In this document: positions 25,484 to 35,354 of the stretch, in pieces
How the letters are laid out: each line of letters begins with the position of its first letter
How positions within the stretch are numbered: position 1 is the stretch's first letter
Assembly (NCBI RefSeq): GCF_964204865.1
Contig: NC_135252.1
Coordinates: 1,488,001-1,552,000 of the forward strand
Length of the DNA stretch: 64,000 nucleotides
Origin: Styela clava
Taxonomy: Eukaryota; Chordata; Ascidiacea; Stolidobranchia; Styelidae
Reading direction: 5' to 3'
Notes under the pieces: generated by a model
Databases searched by the model: none
The model's input: the letters and a program-made list of their open reading frames with translations, nothing else
Told to the model about the DNA's origin: nothing
Translations under genes and position numbers: made by a program

Positions 25484-27234
25484 GTACCCACAGAGACCTG
25501 AACTGAAAATGATAAAAAAGGTTGGTTTTCCATTCGATTAACATTTTTTAAATCTCTGATGCGAGATAAATATGGGAATATTAATATGGGAATATGGGAA
25601 TTTAATTAGCCATTGAGTTTTATCAGCAGCGGTAGTTTTCCAATCATATTTAAATCGCATACCGAACGTTATGTAGATAGCGGGCAACAGGTGGCCCAGT
25701 CAACCAAGAAACAGGTAACGGTGGATTGCAAATCATGTGAAAATGGTATGCCGACTATCGTGAAGTTGTGTGTGTAGTATGAAAGTACAAGGCGCTTTTC
25801 CCCCTCTCCGGGAATGCGTAACACGTATGCAACAACATATTGTAAATTAGCCATGAATTACATTTTCTGCCGCAGAATGCTTTTTTCTATTAAACATACT
25901 ACTGCGGTACTTAGTTGCAACTACTATTTTGCATTGCCGCCTGATGACGCTGCAAGCGTCTTTTGCAAGATGCGGTCTCCGGTGCTCGTGTCAGGCTGGT
26001 GAACCATGGTCATATTTTAAGCAACGATATCAATTAATATACACCGAATTCGTCATATCTGTACACGGGACAAAAGAATAGTGTATACAGAAGCTTTACA
26101 AACTGATTGCAACCTCGAACGGTTTATGTGTTTTCATGAGGGGGTGGTTTAAAATTAGTGTTGCATAGGTGCAACATCTTCCCTCAGAAGGGAATTTCGG
26201 TTGTTAAATTAGCTAAGATTCGTCGGTTTAGTTTAGATTTATAACCAAATGAAATCGAGGTATATTAGCCATAAATACGTGTTTAGAATGATAGAGAAGA
26301 TATTGGTCAGATTTCCTATTTTGTATTTTCAGTGATCTAGCAGAGCAATTGCAAAAATGCCAAAGGGTAGAATTTTTGCAGAAATTGTATTGAATTCGCG
26401 CGTATTTCTAATGCAACACTTTCAGATAAAAAGGCAATTAAGACTTACAATTATGAATATGATGACGCTGATCTTGATAAAACACGTAATTTCCAAAACG
26501 ATATTTATGTAGGTAAGATTTTGAGCCTAAAAAATCAGATCATTCCAGCATTTTGACTGTGGGAATATATATGGACAGACGATAGCCATCTAAAAACAAA
26601 TCTAGAGTTAAAACTTAGTCGTGTTTTGAAAGTCAGAGTGCGGCGCAGTCCACCCAGATAAAAAGAATAGCTAATTCAAAGTTCGGGGGAGCACAGTTTT
26701 TCTCTGCTCCGAATTTTTGACAACACCATAAATGTATTGCAATTCACTCATAAACCAATCTATACTAATTGCTGAGCAAAACAATAAATGTATACACAAA
26801 AATGGAAGTGACCCCTGAACACAAATGTTGCAGAAAACTACCGCTGGCCGTGTTTTTATAGCGTCTTCTAGAGTGGGGGCATGGCCGGTCGATAAATCCA
26901 AACGAAGTAAAAAAGAGTCTAAAGTAAAAAGTCTGAAGTAAAAAGAGAAAAATCTCGAAATCTTAAAACTATTTCTATTTTTCTATTTTTTTGCAGCGTA
27001 GCGTGATCAAAAGAACTCTCACGCTAAGAATTCGTTCTTCGATAAAATACATAACAGCAAGTAAATGCAAGAATATTTTGATGTAAAAGCTAGATTTTCT
27101 ATATTCTGGCATTTCAATACTTATAGAAATTCAGTTTAAAATAATTTTAAAGGTAAACGAAAGTGTCAAGGAACAACTCATATGCATTTTTTGAATATTT
27201 TGACTTAAGAAACTACCTAGAAGGCAAAAACATG
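25484..27234. other. Intergenic, nothing recognised
   Basis: A+T-rich, no ORF with family similarity. A few short ORFs (for example 26901-26671 minus) have no supporting splice or domain evidence. Confidence 0.4.
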
Positions 27235-27242
27235 ATCTACAT

Positions 27243-28593
27243 CAGGGGTCACCAAACTTTTTTGACCGCGGGCCGGGTATGACTCAAATTGTGTTGAAAC
27301 GGGCCGGATGAATATTTTTGTCAATGCAATACAATAAATTCACAAATGTTGGGAATATCGCAGAATATAGATCGAGAACATCCTGGGAAAAAAATTAACA
27401 AGATTTCTATATCTAGACAACTATCCTGAGTTTAGCTGTTATCAAAACGTTGCTGTCATGAATTAGAAATGTTACAAAATCCGCGGCAAAAAATGTACGC
27501 ATCACGTCTGCTAAGTACCGTTACGCCGTGTTGAAATACCGCTCATAAAAACGACTGCCTGCTGTAGCTTGGAATTCTATGAAATTTTGACATAATTTAG
27601 ATAAAATAAACAACTATTATCTGGTATTTGAATTTTTTCATTAGCGCATAAATTTCCCAACATTCGACGCTTTTAAAAATTACGCTCCAGTTATACGTAG
27701 GGCAAATTATTGATATTGTCTATGGACACCAATAAAATTTATATGGACGTGTGTATTTCTTGTCTAACTTGATACGTACCAATTTTTATGAAGTTCGTAC
27801 AATCAGAACATCGTTAATTATTACCCACAATGAACCACTGTCAAACTATCATGCACAACTCCAGCGTTTATTTGCGACGATCTTTCGGCGGTGTCAATGA
27901 CCGTTGCCAGAATAAAATCCTGAAATTATCTCAATATACCATAGATGTGACGCACATCGAAAGATTAGTGATTGATATGTGTTATTTTTCCATATTTAGT
28001 ACAGTTCTTATCAAAAAAGTAATACAATCATTATGGAAAAAATTGGCTGTCGGGCGGTACTAAAATTCCGATATCTCCGTTAGTTTTTATTTAAATCGGA
28101 TGAACTTCAACTTTTTTGTAACATACCTACATGAATATCCGCATCAAAGCAGTACAAAAGTTAGTGTGGCTTTTAAAATTGGAGCAGTACGCGAGGGATT
28201 ACAGTACTGTTAGCACAAAATGCACATTCGACGTTTATTTTAGCACGAAAAACAAACAGTTTCGTCGAAAGCAAGCGCCACGAGTGTACAAGTGTATCGC
28301 AGAAAACGTTACGTACTGGTAGCATTCAATGTCGCAAAAACGAAGTTTTGTTTACAACCACGACTGATAATCTGTCAGGGTGACAAAAGTGTTATTACGT
28401 CACTTTTCTGCATCTTGCCGATTGGCCAATGTTACGAAATAAACAAGGACGACGATGCTCATGAAAATCTTCCTTGGAAAAAAATTTAGCCATTTTTGCG
28501 TGTTATTGCGGACCGGATAAAATGACGCCGCGGGCCGGATAAAATGACGTCGCGGGCCGGATCCGGCCCGCGGGCCGTAGTTTGGTGACCCTG
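27243..28593. mobile_element. Non-autonomous hAT element, 1.35 kb
   Basis: Ends CAGGGGTCACCAAACTTTTT and GTAGTTTGGTGACCCTG are inverted repeats, both followed internally by GCGGGCCGG. The flanks are a perfect 8-bp duplication ATCTACAT (27235-27242 and 28594-28601). The short ORFs inside (27830-28489) show no transposase motifs. The exact duplication suggests a fairly recent insertion. Confidence 0.93.
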
Positions 28594-28601
28594 ATCTACA
28601 T

Positions 28602-29384
28602 TATCATTTGTTTACATTTGAATGCGCCTTTTATCATAATTGAAGTTTTGAATTGAGCCATGAAATAAGTTTGACAATCCCATTAATATTTTTAACCATC
28701 GTGGTATACATACTGGTCATGTTACAAAGTATTGCAAATTAGGATAGAATTTACATATTTATCCCGTGGGAGAGGAAAGTCGATTGAGCAACATACATGT
28801 GATATCTTAGAAATAGTCTTTTCTTGGCAGAATTTGCAATAGTGCAACATCCAGTAAGTTCCCCCAAGGAGTCGGAGTGTCAAAAAATTTTAAAAATTTA
28901 TTATATATGACCTAAAAGTATTGCTTTCACTAAATATCATTTCTTCCCCACTGCTAAACGATAGAGAGGCCGGAGAGGGTTACATTTACTTTATAATACT
29001 ATTAGTCAAGACTCCATACACCACAATCGGCATTTCGGTTGTCAAGGAAATTTGATACTCTCCTGCTCCATTCACGTTCAGTCGCGATTAAGTAAATTGT
29101 GGATGTAGGCCTACTTTTCATTGACTATTAATCCCAGATACATGAAACTTGAGTAGACTATGACAGCATTTTCTTATTTATCGTGGAGAGAGTAAATGAA
29201 GTTCATATCGAAATCTAATTATATGGCGCGTCACGGTTATTCGTCCAGTACCGGTACCCCACATTGAGAAGTTTATTGTCAGGTTGTAGATGTACGGTAA
29301 GTCAGACTAGTTTACTTTAGTGTTAATAAAATATAAGTTAGACCATCCCCATTACGGGTACCAGTAGCTGATTAGTGAATTAAA
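28602..29384. other. Intergenic, nothing recognised
   Basis: No gene or element recognised apart from a short GTACCGGTACC string at about 29250. Confidence 0.4.
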
Positions 29385-29394
29385 TAACAGCTTC

Positions 29395-29765
29395 GGCGGT
29401 GTGGCGCATCGTGCTAAGCTTTAGAATAAGGTACTCTTGCCACTTCACCTCTGAATACTCTGCGGGGGTTCGCAGGTTCGAATCCTGTTGGAATAATTAT
29501 GTCAAAGTGGATTGCTAGACTCTTTGCCACCGTAGGGTGGTTCATGTAACAGCTTTTGGGTTACGGCTTCTTCCACCATCAAGTCCATGAATCTGAAACG
29601 AATAACTGCTGAACTGGCTATCGGTAACTGTTATAACTACTGAACTAATACGGTAGCCTACCCAACATGGACAGAGCGGGTGGCCACGGTTCCGCAATGT
29701 AAATAAGCAGTCTTTACAGCTTTCCTCTCCACTGGGATAAATATGCAAGTCTATCCTTCTATCTG
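29395..29765 (+). mobile_element. tRNA-derived SINE
   Basis: An A-box-like TGGCGCATCGTG (29402-29413) and a perfect B box GGTTCGAATCC (29475-29485) lie at tRNA-like spacing, forming an internal RNA polymerase III promoter. They are followed by about 270 bp of unrelated body containing TTGCCACCGTAGGGTGG. The 5' region cannot be folded convincingly as a functional tRNA. It lies upstream of the MORN1 coding exon, probably in a 5' UTR intron. Confidence 0.7.
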
Positions 29766-29997
29766 TCTATTGGTCAAGAAGTTTCATTTTAAAATAGTCT
29801 GTATATATTCATAACTTCATTCCAGTGAATTGTGTTTAATCATTACTACATTGTAGATACCTCATCCAACTGAAAAAAAACTACATTAGAACTATGTTGG
29901 CTTAAATTAGAATTTGGCGAGATATACTGGAGGAAATTAGTTTAGTAATGTTATTGTTTTTGTAGCGCAAAACAATGAATTATTAAATAATATGTTT

Positions 29998-30007
29998 TTA
30001 ATTGCAG
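29998..30007 (+). promoter_or_regulatory. 3' splice site before MORN1 coding exon
   Basis: TTAATTGCAG is a good acceptor 34 bases before the MORN1 ATG and implies an upstream non-coding exon. Confidence 0.5.
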
Positions 30008-30041
30008 AATATTGTTTGACTACCCTATTATATCTAAAGTA

Positions 30042-31484
30042 ATGAGTGCTGTTATACGAACCAATTTCTATGCGGGCGAAACAAAGAATCAACTTCGAGA
30101 TGGAATTGGAATTTATTATTATGCAAACAAATTCTTTCGTTACGAAGGTGACTGGTTCAAAGGGAAAAAACATGGTCATGGAAAACTTATCATGGCTGAC
30201 GGGAGCTATTATGAAGGAGAGTTCAAGGAGGGTGAAATAGAGGGACACGGATTCCGTAAATGGCAACAAAGTGGTAATTCATATTCCGGTGAGTTTCATT
30301 TTGGTGAGATGCATGGCCATGGAGTATTGAATTATGCAAATGGAAGCCAATATAAAGGTGAATTTTCTAGCAATTGCCGACATGGAAATGGTGTATATCG
30401 GGATGAACATGGTAATGAGTATGAAGGATTTTGGTATAACAACAGACAAAGTGGACATGGTATTTTAACATTTAAAAATGGTGATGTTTATGAAGGTGAC
30501 TTTGTTAAAGGTAATAGACAAGGACACGGTCTCATGCGATTTGCTGATGGCGGATTCTATGAAGGCCAATGGCATGCAGATGTATTCAGTGGTGAGGGTA
30601 AAATATCCCATTGTAGTGGTATTTCATACAGTGGTCTGTGGCTCAATGGAGAGCCTGCATTAATTGCGAAAGAAATTGCTCCTGCTGACAGTACAACAGG
30701 AAATCATTGTCTGCAAGGACAAGCTTTTAATTTGAAATTGCAATTACTTGATCGAAGTGGTAATATATTGATTGAAGAATGTGGCAGAAAGTTTGAAATT
30801 TCTGCTGGATTTAAATATGTTCCTCAAAGCAAAAGCAACCAGTCTCTTCTAGAACTAATAGAAGATATAGAAGAAAAACCTATATCAACTCCTTTCGGAT
30901 ATGATATTTTATCGTATCCCATTGTTGAATTGGAACCATACAGTGGGAAAGACGATATGACATCAAAGGTAATAAGACAGAGCAGCGAAAGTTTACCAAA
31001 TGTTTCAGAAGTTAGTGAATCAAAATCACATGAAGACAAATCAGACTCTGAAATAAAAGATGAGAGTTTACTTATAAAGCAACCTTCAATAACAGATTCA
31101 ACTGTTTCTGTTGAATCTAGATCATGGCATAATCTGACTACACCAACTAGAACAGTATATAACGGAACTCTTGGATTTGACAATCTTTTTTTGCCTTACG
31201 TTCCTCCCAACAACAAAGTGCCTGATGATGCTAAATCTAAGAGGTCAAAGGGAAGCAGAACAGCAAGTGCAGTATCTTCATCAAGTTCGGAGGGTAAAAT
31301 TGTCACTTCGAAACAAAAAGTTTCATCTGAGAAAGGTGCTAATCCTGGAGAATATGTAATTATTGTTAAAGAGATAACTGAACCTCCTTTTTTAGGTAAT
31401 AGACTTGAAATTTTTTTCACAACCGTGACTGTTTCGGCTCCTAAACAGCTTCGAAAATCTAAAACTAAGGTTGCTGGGAACTAA
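30042..31484 (+). CDS. MORN1: MORN repeat-containing protein 1
   Basis: A 480-residue protein in a single exon. Nine MORN motifs of the YEGxxxxGxxHGxG type begin at residues 10, 34, 57, 81, 104, 127, 150, 173 and 196, an exact 23-24-residue spacing. The segment HCSGISYSGLWLNGEP and the C-terminal PPFLG motif match MORN1, and the length is close to the vertebrate protein as I recall it (about 500). MORN repeats associate with membranes or cytoskeleton; the molecular role of MORN1 is poorly known. Between the repeats and the C-terminus is a Ser/Lys-rich, probably disordered region (about 310-430). The reading frame is open slightly upstream, but a 3' splice site (TTAATTGCAG, ending 30007) precedes it, so I take the first ATG at 30042 with a spliced 5' UTR. 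It faces the dehydrogenase gene at 31972-32934 tail to tail. Confidence 0.9.
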   Translation: MSAVIRTNFYAGETKNQLRDGIGIYYYANKFFRYEGDWFKGKKHGHGKLIMADGSYYEGEFKEGEIEGHGFRKWQQSGNSYSGEFHFGEMHGHGVLNYANGSQYKGEFSSNCRHGNGVYRDEHGNEYEGFWYNNRQSGHGILTFKNGDVYEGDFVKGNRQGHGLMRFADGGFYEGQWHADVFSGEGKISHCSGISYSGLWLNGEPALIAKEIAPADSTTGNHCLQGQAFNLKLQLLDRSGNILIEECGRKFEISAGFKYVPQSKSNQSLLELIEDIEEKPISTPFGYDILSYPIVELEPYSGKDDMTSKVIRQSSESLPNVSEVSESKSHEDKSDSEIKDESLLIKQPSITDSTVSVESRSWHNLTTPTRTVYNGTLGFDNLFLPYVPPNNKVPDDAKSKRSKGSRTASAVSSSSSEGKIVTSKQKVSSEKGANPGEYVIIVKEITEPPFLGNRLEIFFTTVTVSAPKQLRKSKTKVAGN

Positions 31485-31658
31485 ATTCTTATCTATTCTA
31501 TATTGTATTTCGTAGAAAATTTTAGATTTTTTTTTCATAAATGGATATAAACACATGCGGAATTCGATATTCAATACTCTAACATGAATATTCCATGGAT
31601 TATCTTAATATATGTTTAATACCTTGCATGGGTTAAGACAGGTTCAAATCTTATGTGA

Positions 31659-31664
31659 AATAAA
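31659..31664 (+). terminator. Polyadenylation signal AATAAA for MORN1
   Basis: AATAAA about 175 bases downstream of the MORN1 stop. Confidence 0.5.
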
Positions 31665-31971
31665 AATCATGTGAGAGAGTAGCACTGAGCTTCTCACCAT
31701 CACAGTCAGTTCCAAGTATCTGATGGTTTGTTTCAACTTTCCTCACCTTCCATGTCTCTGCATGTGGAGCAACCGGACAAGAGGTTCAACATATGATTAA
31801 CCAATGCTCGCAGTAGAATTCAACAGCATGTCTTCAAAAAATAGCAAATAGAAAATGCATTTAAAAATGGTATTTAGCTGGTATTGCGATCAAGCAATTG
31901 TATGTTACTTCTTTTCTCATATGTTAATGTTTTTCTCTCGTATTTTGACTTCATTTTGATATCCGAAATAG

Positions 31972-32934
31972 CTAATTTGCTTGATTTAGACGTCGCAAGC
32001 GCCACTTTATAATCCAGGGAAGCAGCAAGTCTGGTAAACTCGCATAAAACAACCGAATCAGTTCATGCGCCCAATATCCTGTTGTCATCGTCGATTTTCC
32101 AATCGTTTTTATCATACAGTTTGCGTATCGTTCGGGAGTGGGTATTGCCATGCTTGACTTTTTCACCACATGCCTGGTCATATTTGTTCGCACTATTCCC
32201 GGCTGAATGCTCTGAATTACTATACCGTGCTTACGATATTCCCTCTCCAAGACGCGCGAGAGAGTATCGTCGAATCTTTTGGATGCACCATATGCGCATA
32301 GCATGGGGCAGGTGAACGACGATGCCAGTGAAGATACATTGATAATTAATCCTCGCCCTCGGTTCACCATTCCTGGTAGAATTATTTCCATCATCTTCAC
32401 TCTTGACGATGCGTTACAATGAATTAGATTAGTCATAGATAATGCTAACGATTCGCCATCGTTGAATGCGTCCAAGAATGCTGCCGTCTTAGGACTCGGC
32501 ATCCCAACATTGTTAACCAGAATTCCCACATCGAGATCTCTGACTACACTTGATATCACTCCATAGGGCGACGGCTCGTCGGTTGTGCTATCAAAGTTGG
32601 TAAAGTCGTAAGCAATCGTCATTGTTTCGATTTTGTAATGTTCTTTGATTTCTTTGGATACCTGGTTCAGTTTTTCGGGATTTCTGCTTATAAGTATTAT
32701 ATCGAGGCCTAGCTTTGCGAGTTCGACAGCAAACGCTTTACCAATTCCATCAGTAGAACCAGTAACCACTGCCCATTTCCCAAATGCAGTTAAGTCTAAG
32801 AATGAATCGATGAAATATGTTGTGTATAAATTGTATAGTCCAAGTGCTATCCTAATTGTCACATATATTGCGGTTAGTATTCCAATTCCGTACAATAAGA
32901 AACCTTCATTAGCCATGTCGGTGAAGTCCGTCAT
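31972..32934 (-). CDS. Short-chain dehydrogenase, HSD17B12/HSD17B3-like (copy 1)
   Basis: A 320-residue intronless member of the membrane-bound SDR group that includes 3-ketoacyl-CoA reductase (HSD17B12) and 17-beta-HSD type 3. An N-terminal hydrophobic segment (LLYGIGILTAIYVTIRIALG) should anchor it in the ER. Then come the cofactor motif TGSTDGIG, ISRN for NADP preference, NNVG, the catalytic INVSS serine, YGASK (catalytic Tyr and Lys) and the tail motif TTGYWAH. All catalytic residues are present, unlike HSDL1 proteins that lose the tyrosine. It is the most divergent of the four copies and lies outside the duplicated units. ATG at 32934 is used; the codon before it is GTG. The ATG at 32916 is an alternative. 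Substrate (fatty acyl-CoA or steroid) cannot be decided. Confidence 0.88.
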   Translation of the reverse strand: MTDFTDMANEGFLLYGIGILTAIYVTIRIALGLYNLYTTYFIDSFLDLTAFGKWAVVTGSTDGIGKAFAVELAKLGLDIILISRNPEKLNQVSKEIKEHYKIETMTIAYDFTNFDSTTDEPSPYGVISSVVRDLDVGILVNNVGMPSPKTAAFLDAFNDGESLALSMTNLIHCNASSRVKMMEIILPGMVNRGRGLIINVSSLASSFTCPMLCAYGASKRFDDTLSRVLEREYRKHGIVIQSIQPGIVRTNMTRHVVKKSSMAIPTPERYANCMIKTIGKSTMTTGYWAHELIRLFYASLPDLLLPWIIKWRLRRLNQAN

Positions 32935-33496
32935 CACTCCATCTATGTGGATTGTATTCTAATTGAAAATTATTCCAAGATCCTGGTTTGGGTTCAAAAA
33001 TATATATTGTACCCGATATATTTCTAACCCTTGTATAAATTATATATATATATATATATTCGATATGACGCCAATGCATCCAATATGAATAAGATGTTGA
33101 TGTCTGAAACAAAATTCTATTCGTAGAATGAAATTTCCAAAAATGAATAAAATAAAAAAATGAAATCATGCTGTTCACCTATTTTAATCATTTATTATTC
33201 GAAAATTATGTAATCCTCCATTATTGCTCTGACACCAGAATTTTTCCTAATATGATAAGCAATTTTAACACAATTTCAACTGATTCATTCATAGTTGTTA
33301 CTCGCAGTTGTTTTCATGTTAGCATCCTGAATCAGCGTTGCAGCTCGAAGACTTCTCGACTTCTGTCACACAAACTACGTTCATGGTACACTTATTTGGT
33401 ATATTCATTCATTTAGGCCCACTTTCGTCCTTTTTGCTGACAAACAAATTATTGATCAGTTGAATTATTATACCATGACAACTGAATAACCTACGC
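32935..33496. other. Intergenic with (TA)n tract
   Basis: Contains a (TA)n microsatellite at about 33041-33060. No gene or regulatory element can be defended. Confidence 0.5.
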
Positions 33497-33960
33497 CAGG
33501 GCCGGATTTAGACAACGAGATGCCCTAGCAGCGCTGAAAAAACTAGATTGACCTAAAAAATATCTAGATTGGAAAACAAAACATCCAAAAATATATCTAA
33601 ATATGAAGTTACTAAATTTAATAAAAATAAACAAAACAAGAGGTTTCAAATAGTACATTATATTACATCATAGAGGATTTCGAAGATCATACGAAGTTGA
33701 TGTTGTTGCTTCAGAGGGATTTTTATATTTTCTGCTGTACATTTTTTTTGAAACCGAAACAGGTTCCTCATATGACGTGCAACATTGTTTATTTGGAATT
33801 GGGTTAAATTTAATGATAACTAGTATTGCATTCAGTGAATCTGTCTTACTGCTGTTTCTTAGTTTGATTTTTTCATAGTTTATTGCACTAATTTTTTTCA
33901 ACATCAGCATTTAAATGACGTATTGCGTTATTGGTCTACTTTTTGACTTTTAGCTGGCTT
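33497..33960. mobile_element. hAT terminal fragment
   Basis: CAGGGCCGGATTTAGAC at 33497, followed by GATGCCCTAGCAG, is a classic hAT terminus. No matching right end was found nearby. A minus-strand ORF (33910-33668) lies inside but is not recognisable. Probably a truncated copy. Confidence 0.45.
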
Positions 33961-34665
33961 TCTGTCCTGCCGATAATAATTTCAAGATGGTGACCGTACA
34001 TTTGAAACCATACATTTGCAACCGTATATCCGCGAGTTCAATCTATGAGGGTGCTAAAATACATGGGTTAGGGTTAGCGTGGGTTCAAATATCTAAAAAA
34101 AAATTCTATAGGTACAATAGTAACCTTGATGACTGACTCCCATGCTGACATATAATGGATTGCTAGTTTCCCGATTATATATTGCACATAATCTATTACA
34201 CATATTAACATTGCTCGTCTAACTCTACTCATAATAAACTACATATCAACCTTACATTTTTTGTACTTCAGTGGAAAATTCCGACAACAATTCTGTTGAA
34301 GGCGAAAATTCCAAGAGAAGCCTGCTCAAACAATGATATTGCAGTTTGCATGTCACATATGATATCATCTCAAATATGCATCTTGGCTACATTGGCGGCA
34401 AACGCAACCACCCTAAGCACGCACCCCTGAGCAGCCAGTGTTTTATATTCAAGATTCTTAGTCAAAAGCGTTCTAGCTAGAGTAATTTCTCAGACTGTTC
34501 ATTCAAGCGTATACGATTCTCATGTTATGTCATGTTCCAAAATTAGCTTGATCGCTTCAAATAGTAATAAACTTTCAAATAACTCGGTCAACTTTTGAAG
34601 CATGACAAAGACGTTACATAGATCCATTTCAATCTACATTGGTTATAGCGATGAAAATATGATTG
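33961..34665. other. Intergenic, nothing recognised
   Basis: No gene, RNA or element termini recognised. Confidence 0.4.
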
Positions 34666-34673
34666 ATCACGAG

Positions 34674-35346
34674 CAGTGATTTCCCTACACCCCCCCTATA
34701 GGGGGTGAACACCCCCCCCCCCCCCTAAAATTTCAGTTCTGAAGGAATACAACATTATGCGCCATTATGATCAGTTGACGCGCGTATTTCAAAATTTAAT
34801 TCATACAAAAGTCAAACATACATGTTCAAAAAAATGTGAAATGTGTAACAAAACAAGCCATAAGTAGCCATTCATACAATGCCAGATGAGCAAGTAACTT
34901 CATTAGTCACTATCAGTTGCAAATTACTTGTTGAAACGTAGTAGTATATATATATTTACGGTTGAAAGCCGTGCTTGTTATCTATTTCCCGGGAATTCTA
35001 TCAGCTAAATATTGTAATTATTGATTTTATTACATAACAAACCGCGATGCTAGGTGTATCTAAAATCAAGCTTAGAGCCTATTTTGGTGCCTATTTCTCA
35101 ACCCCAGCCGTGTCGTCCCGCACTTCTCCTCGCTCCCCTTTTCTGGCCCTACAATTTTATTCTGCTGTGGATTTTGGCTCGCCGTCAATCAACTTGGGGG
35201 CCCCTCATGTACATCGTTTCTTAAATACATACCATTTTTTTAAGAATACAAATAACCTAGTATTATCTCTAATAGTAAATTATTTACCACCCCCTAAATT
35301 TCGAAACACCCCCCCCCCCTAAAATAAAAAGCTGGGGAACATACTG
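34674..35346. mobile_element. Non-autonomous hAT element with poly-C tracts
   Basis: Ends CAGTGATTTCCC and GGGGAACATACTG are imperfect inverted repeats. They are flanked by a perfect 8-bp duplication ATCACGAG (34666-34673 and 35347-35354). Inside each end are long C runs (about 34688-34729 and 35288-35320). The paralogous unit to the right keeps the uninterrupted site at about 43990-44010, so insertion followed duplication. No transposase is encoded. Confidence 0.9.
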
Positions 35347-35354
35347 ATCACGAG

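Noticed and set aside
29402-29490. tRNA gene suggested by A and B boxes
   Set aside because: No convincing cloverleaf, and it continues into a ~270-bp body, so it is better explained as a SINE.
30012-30041. MORN1 start at 30012
   Set aside because: That codon is TTG. The first ATG is at 30042 and matches the expected N-terminus.
32935-32937. Dehydrogenase copy 1 start at 32937
   Set aside because: The codon is GTG; ATG at 32934 is the conventional start.
35047-35322. 91-codon plus-strand ORF
   Set aside because: Lies entirely inside the non-autonomous hAT element and ends in its poly-C tract.
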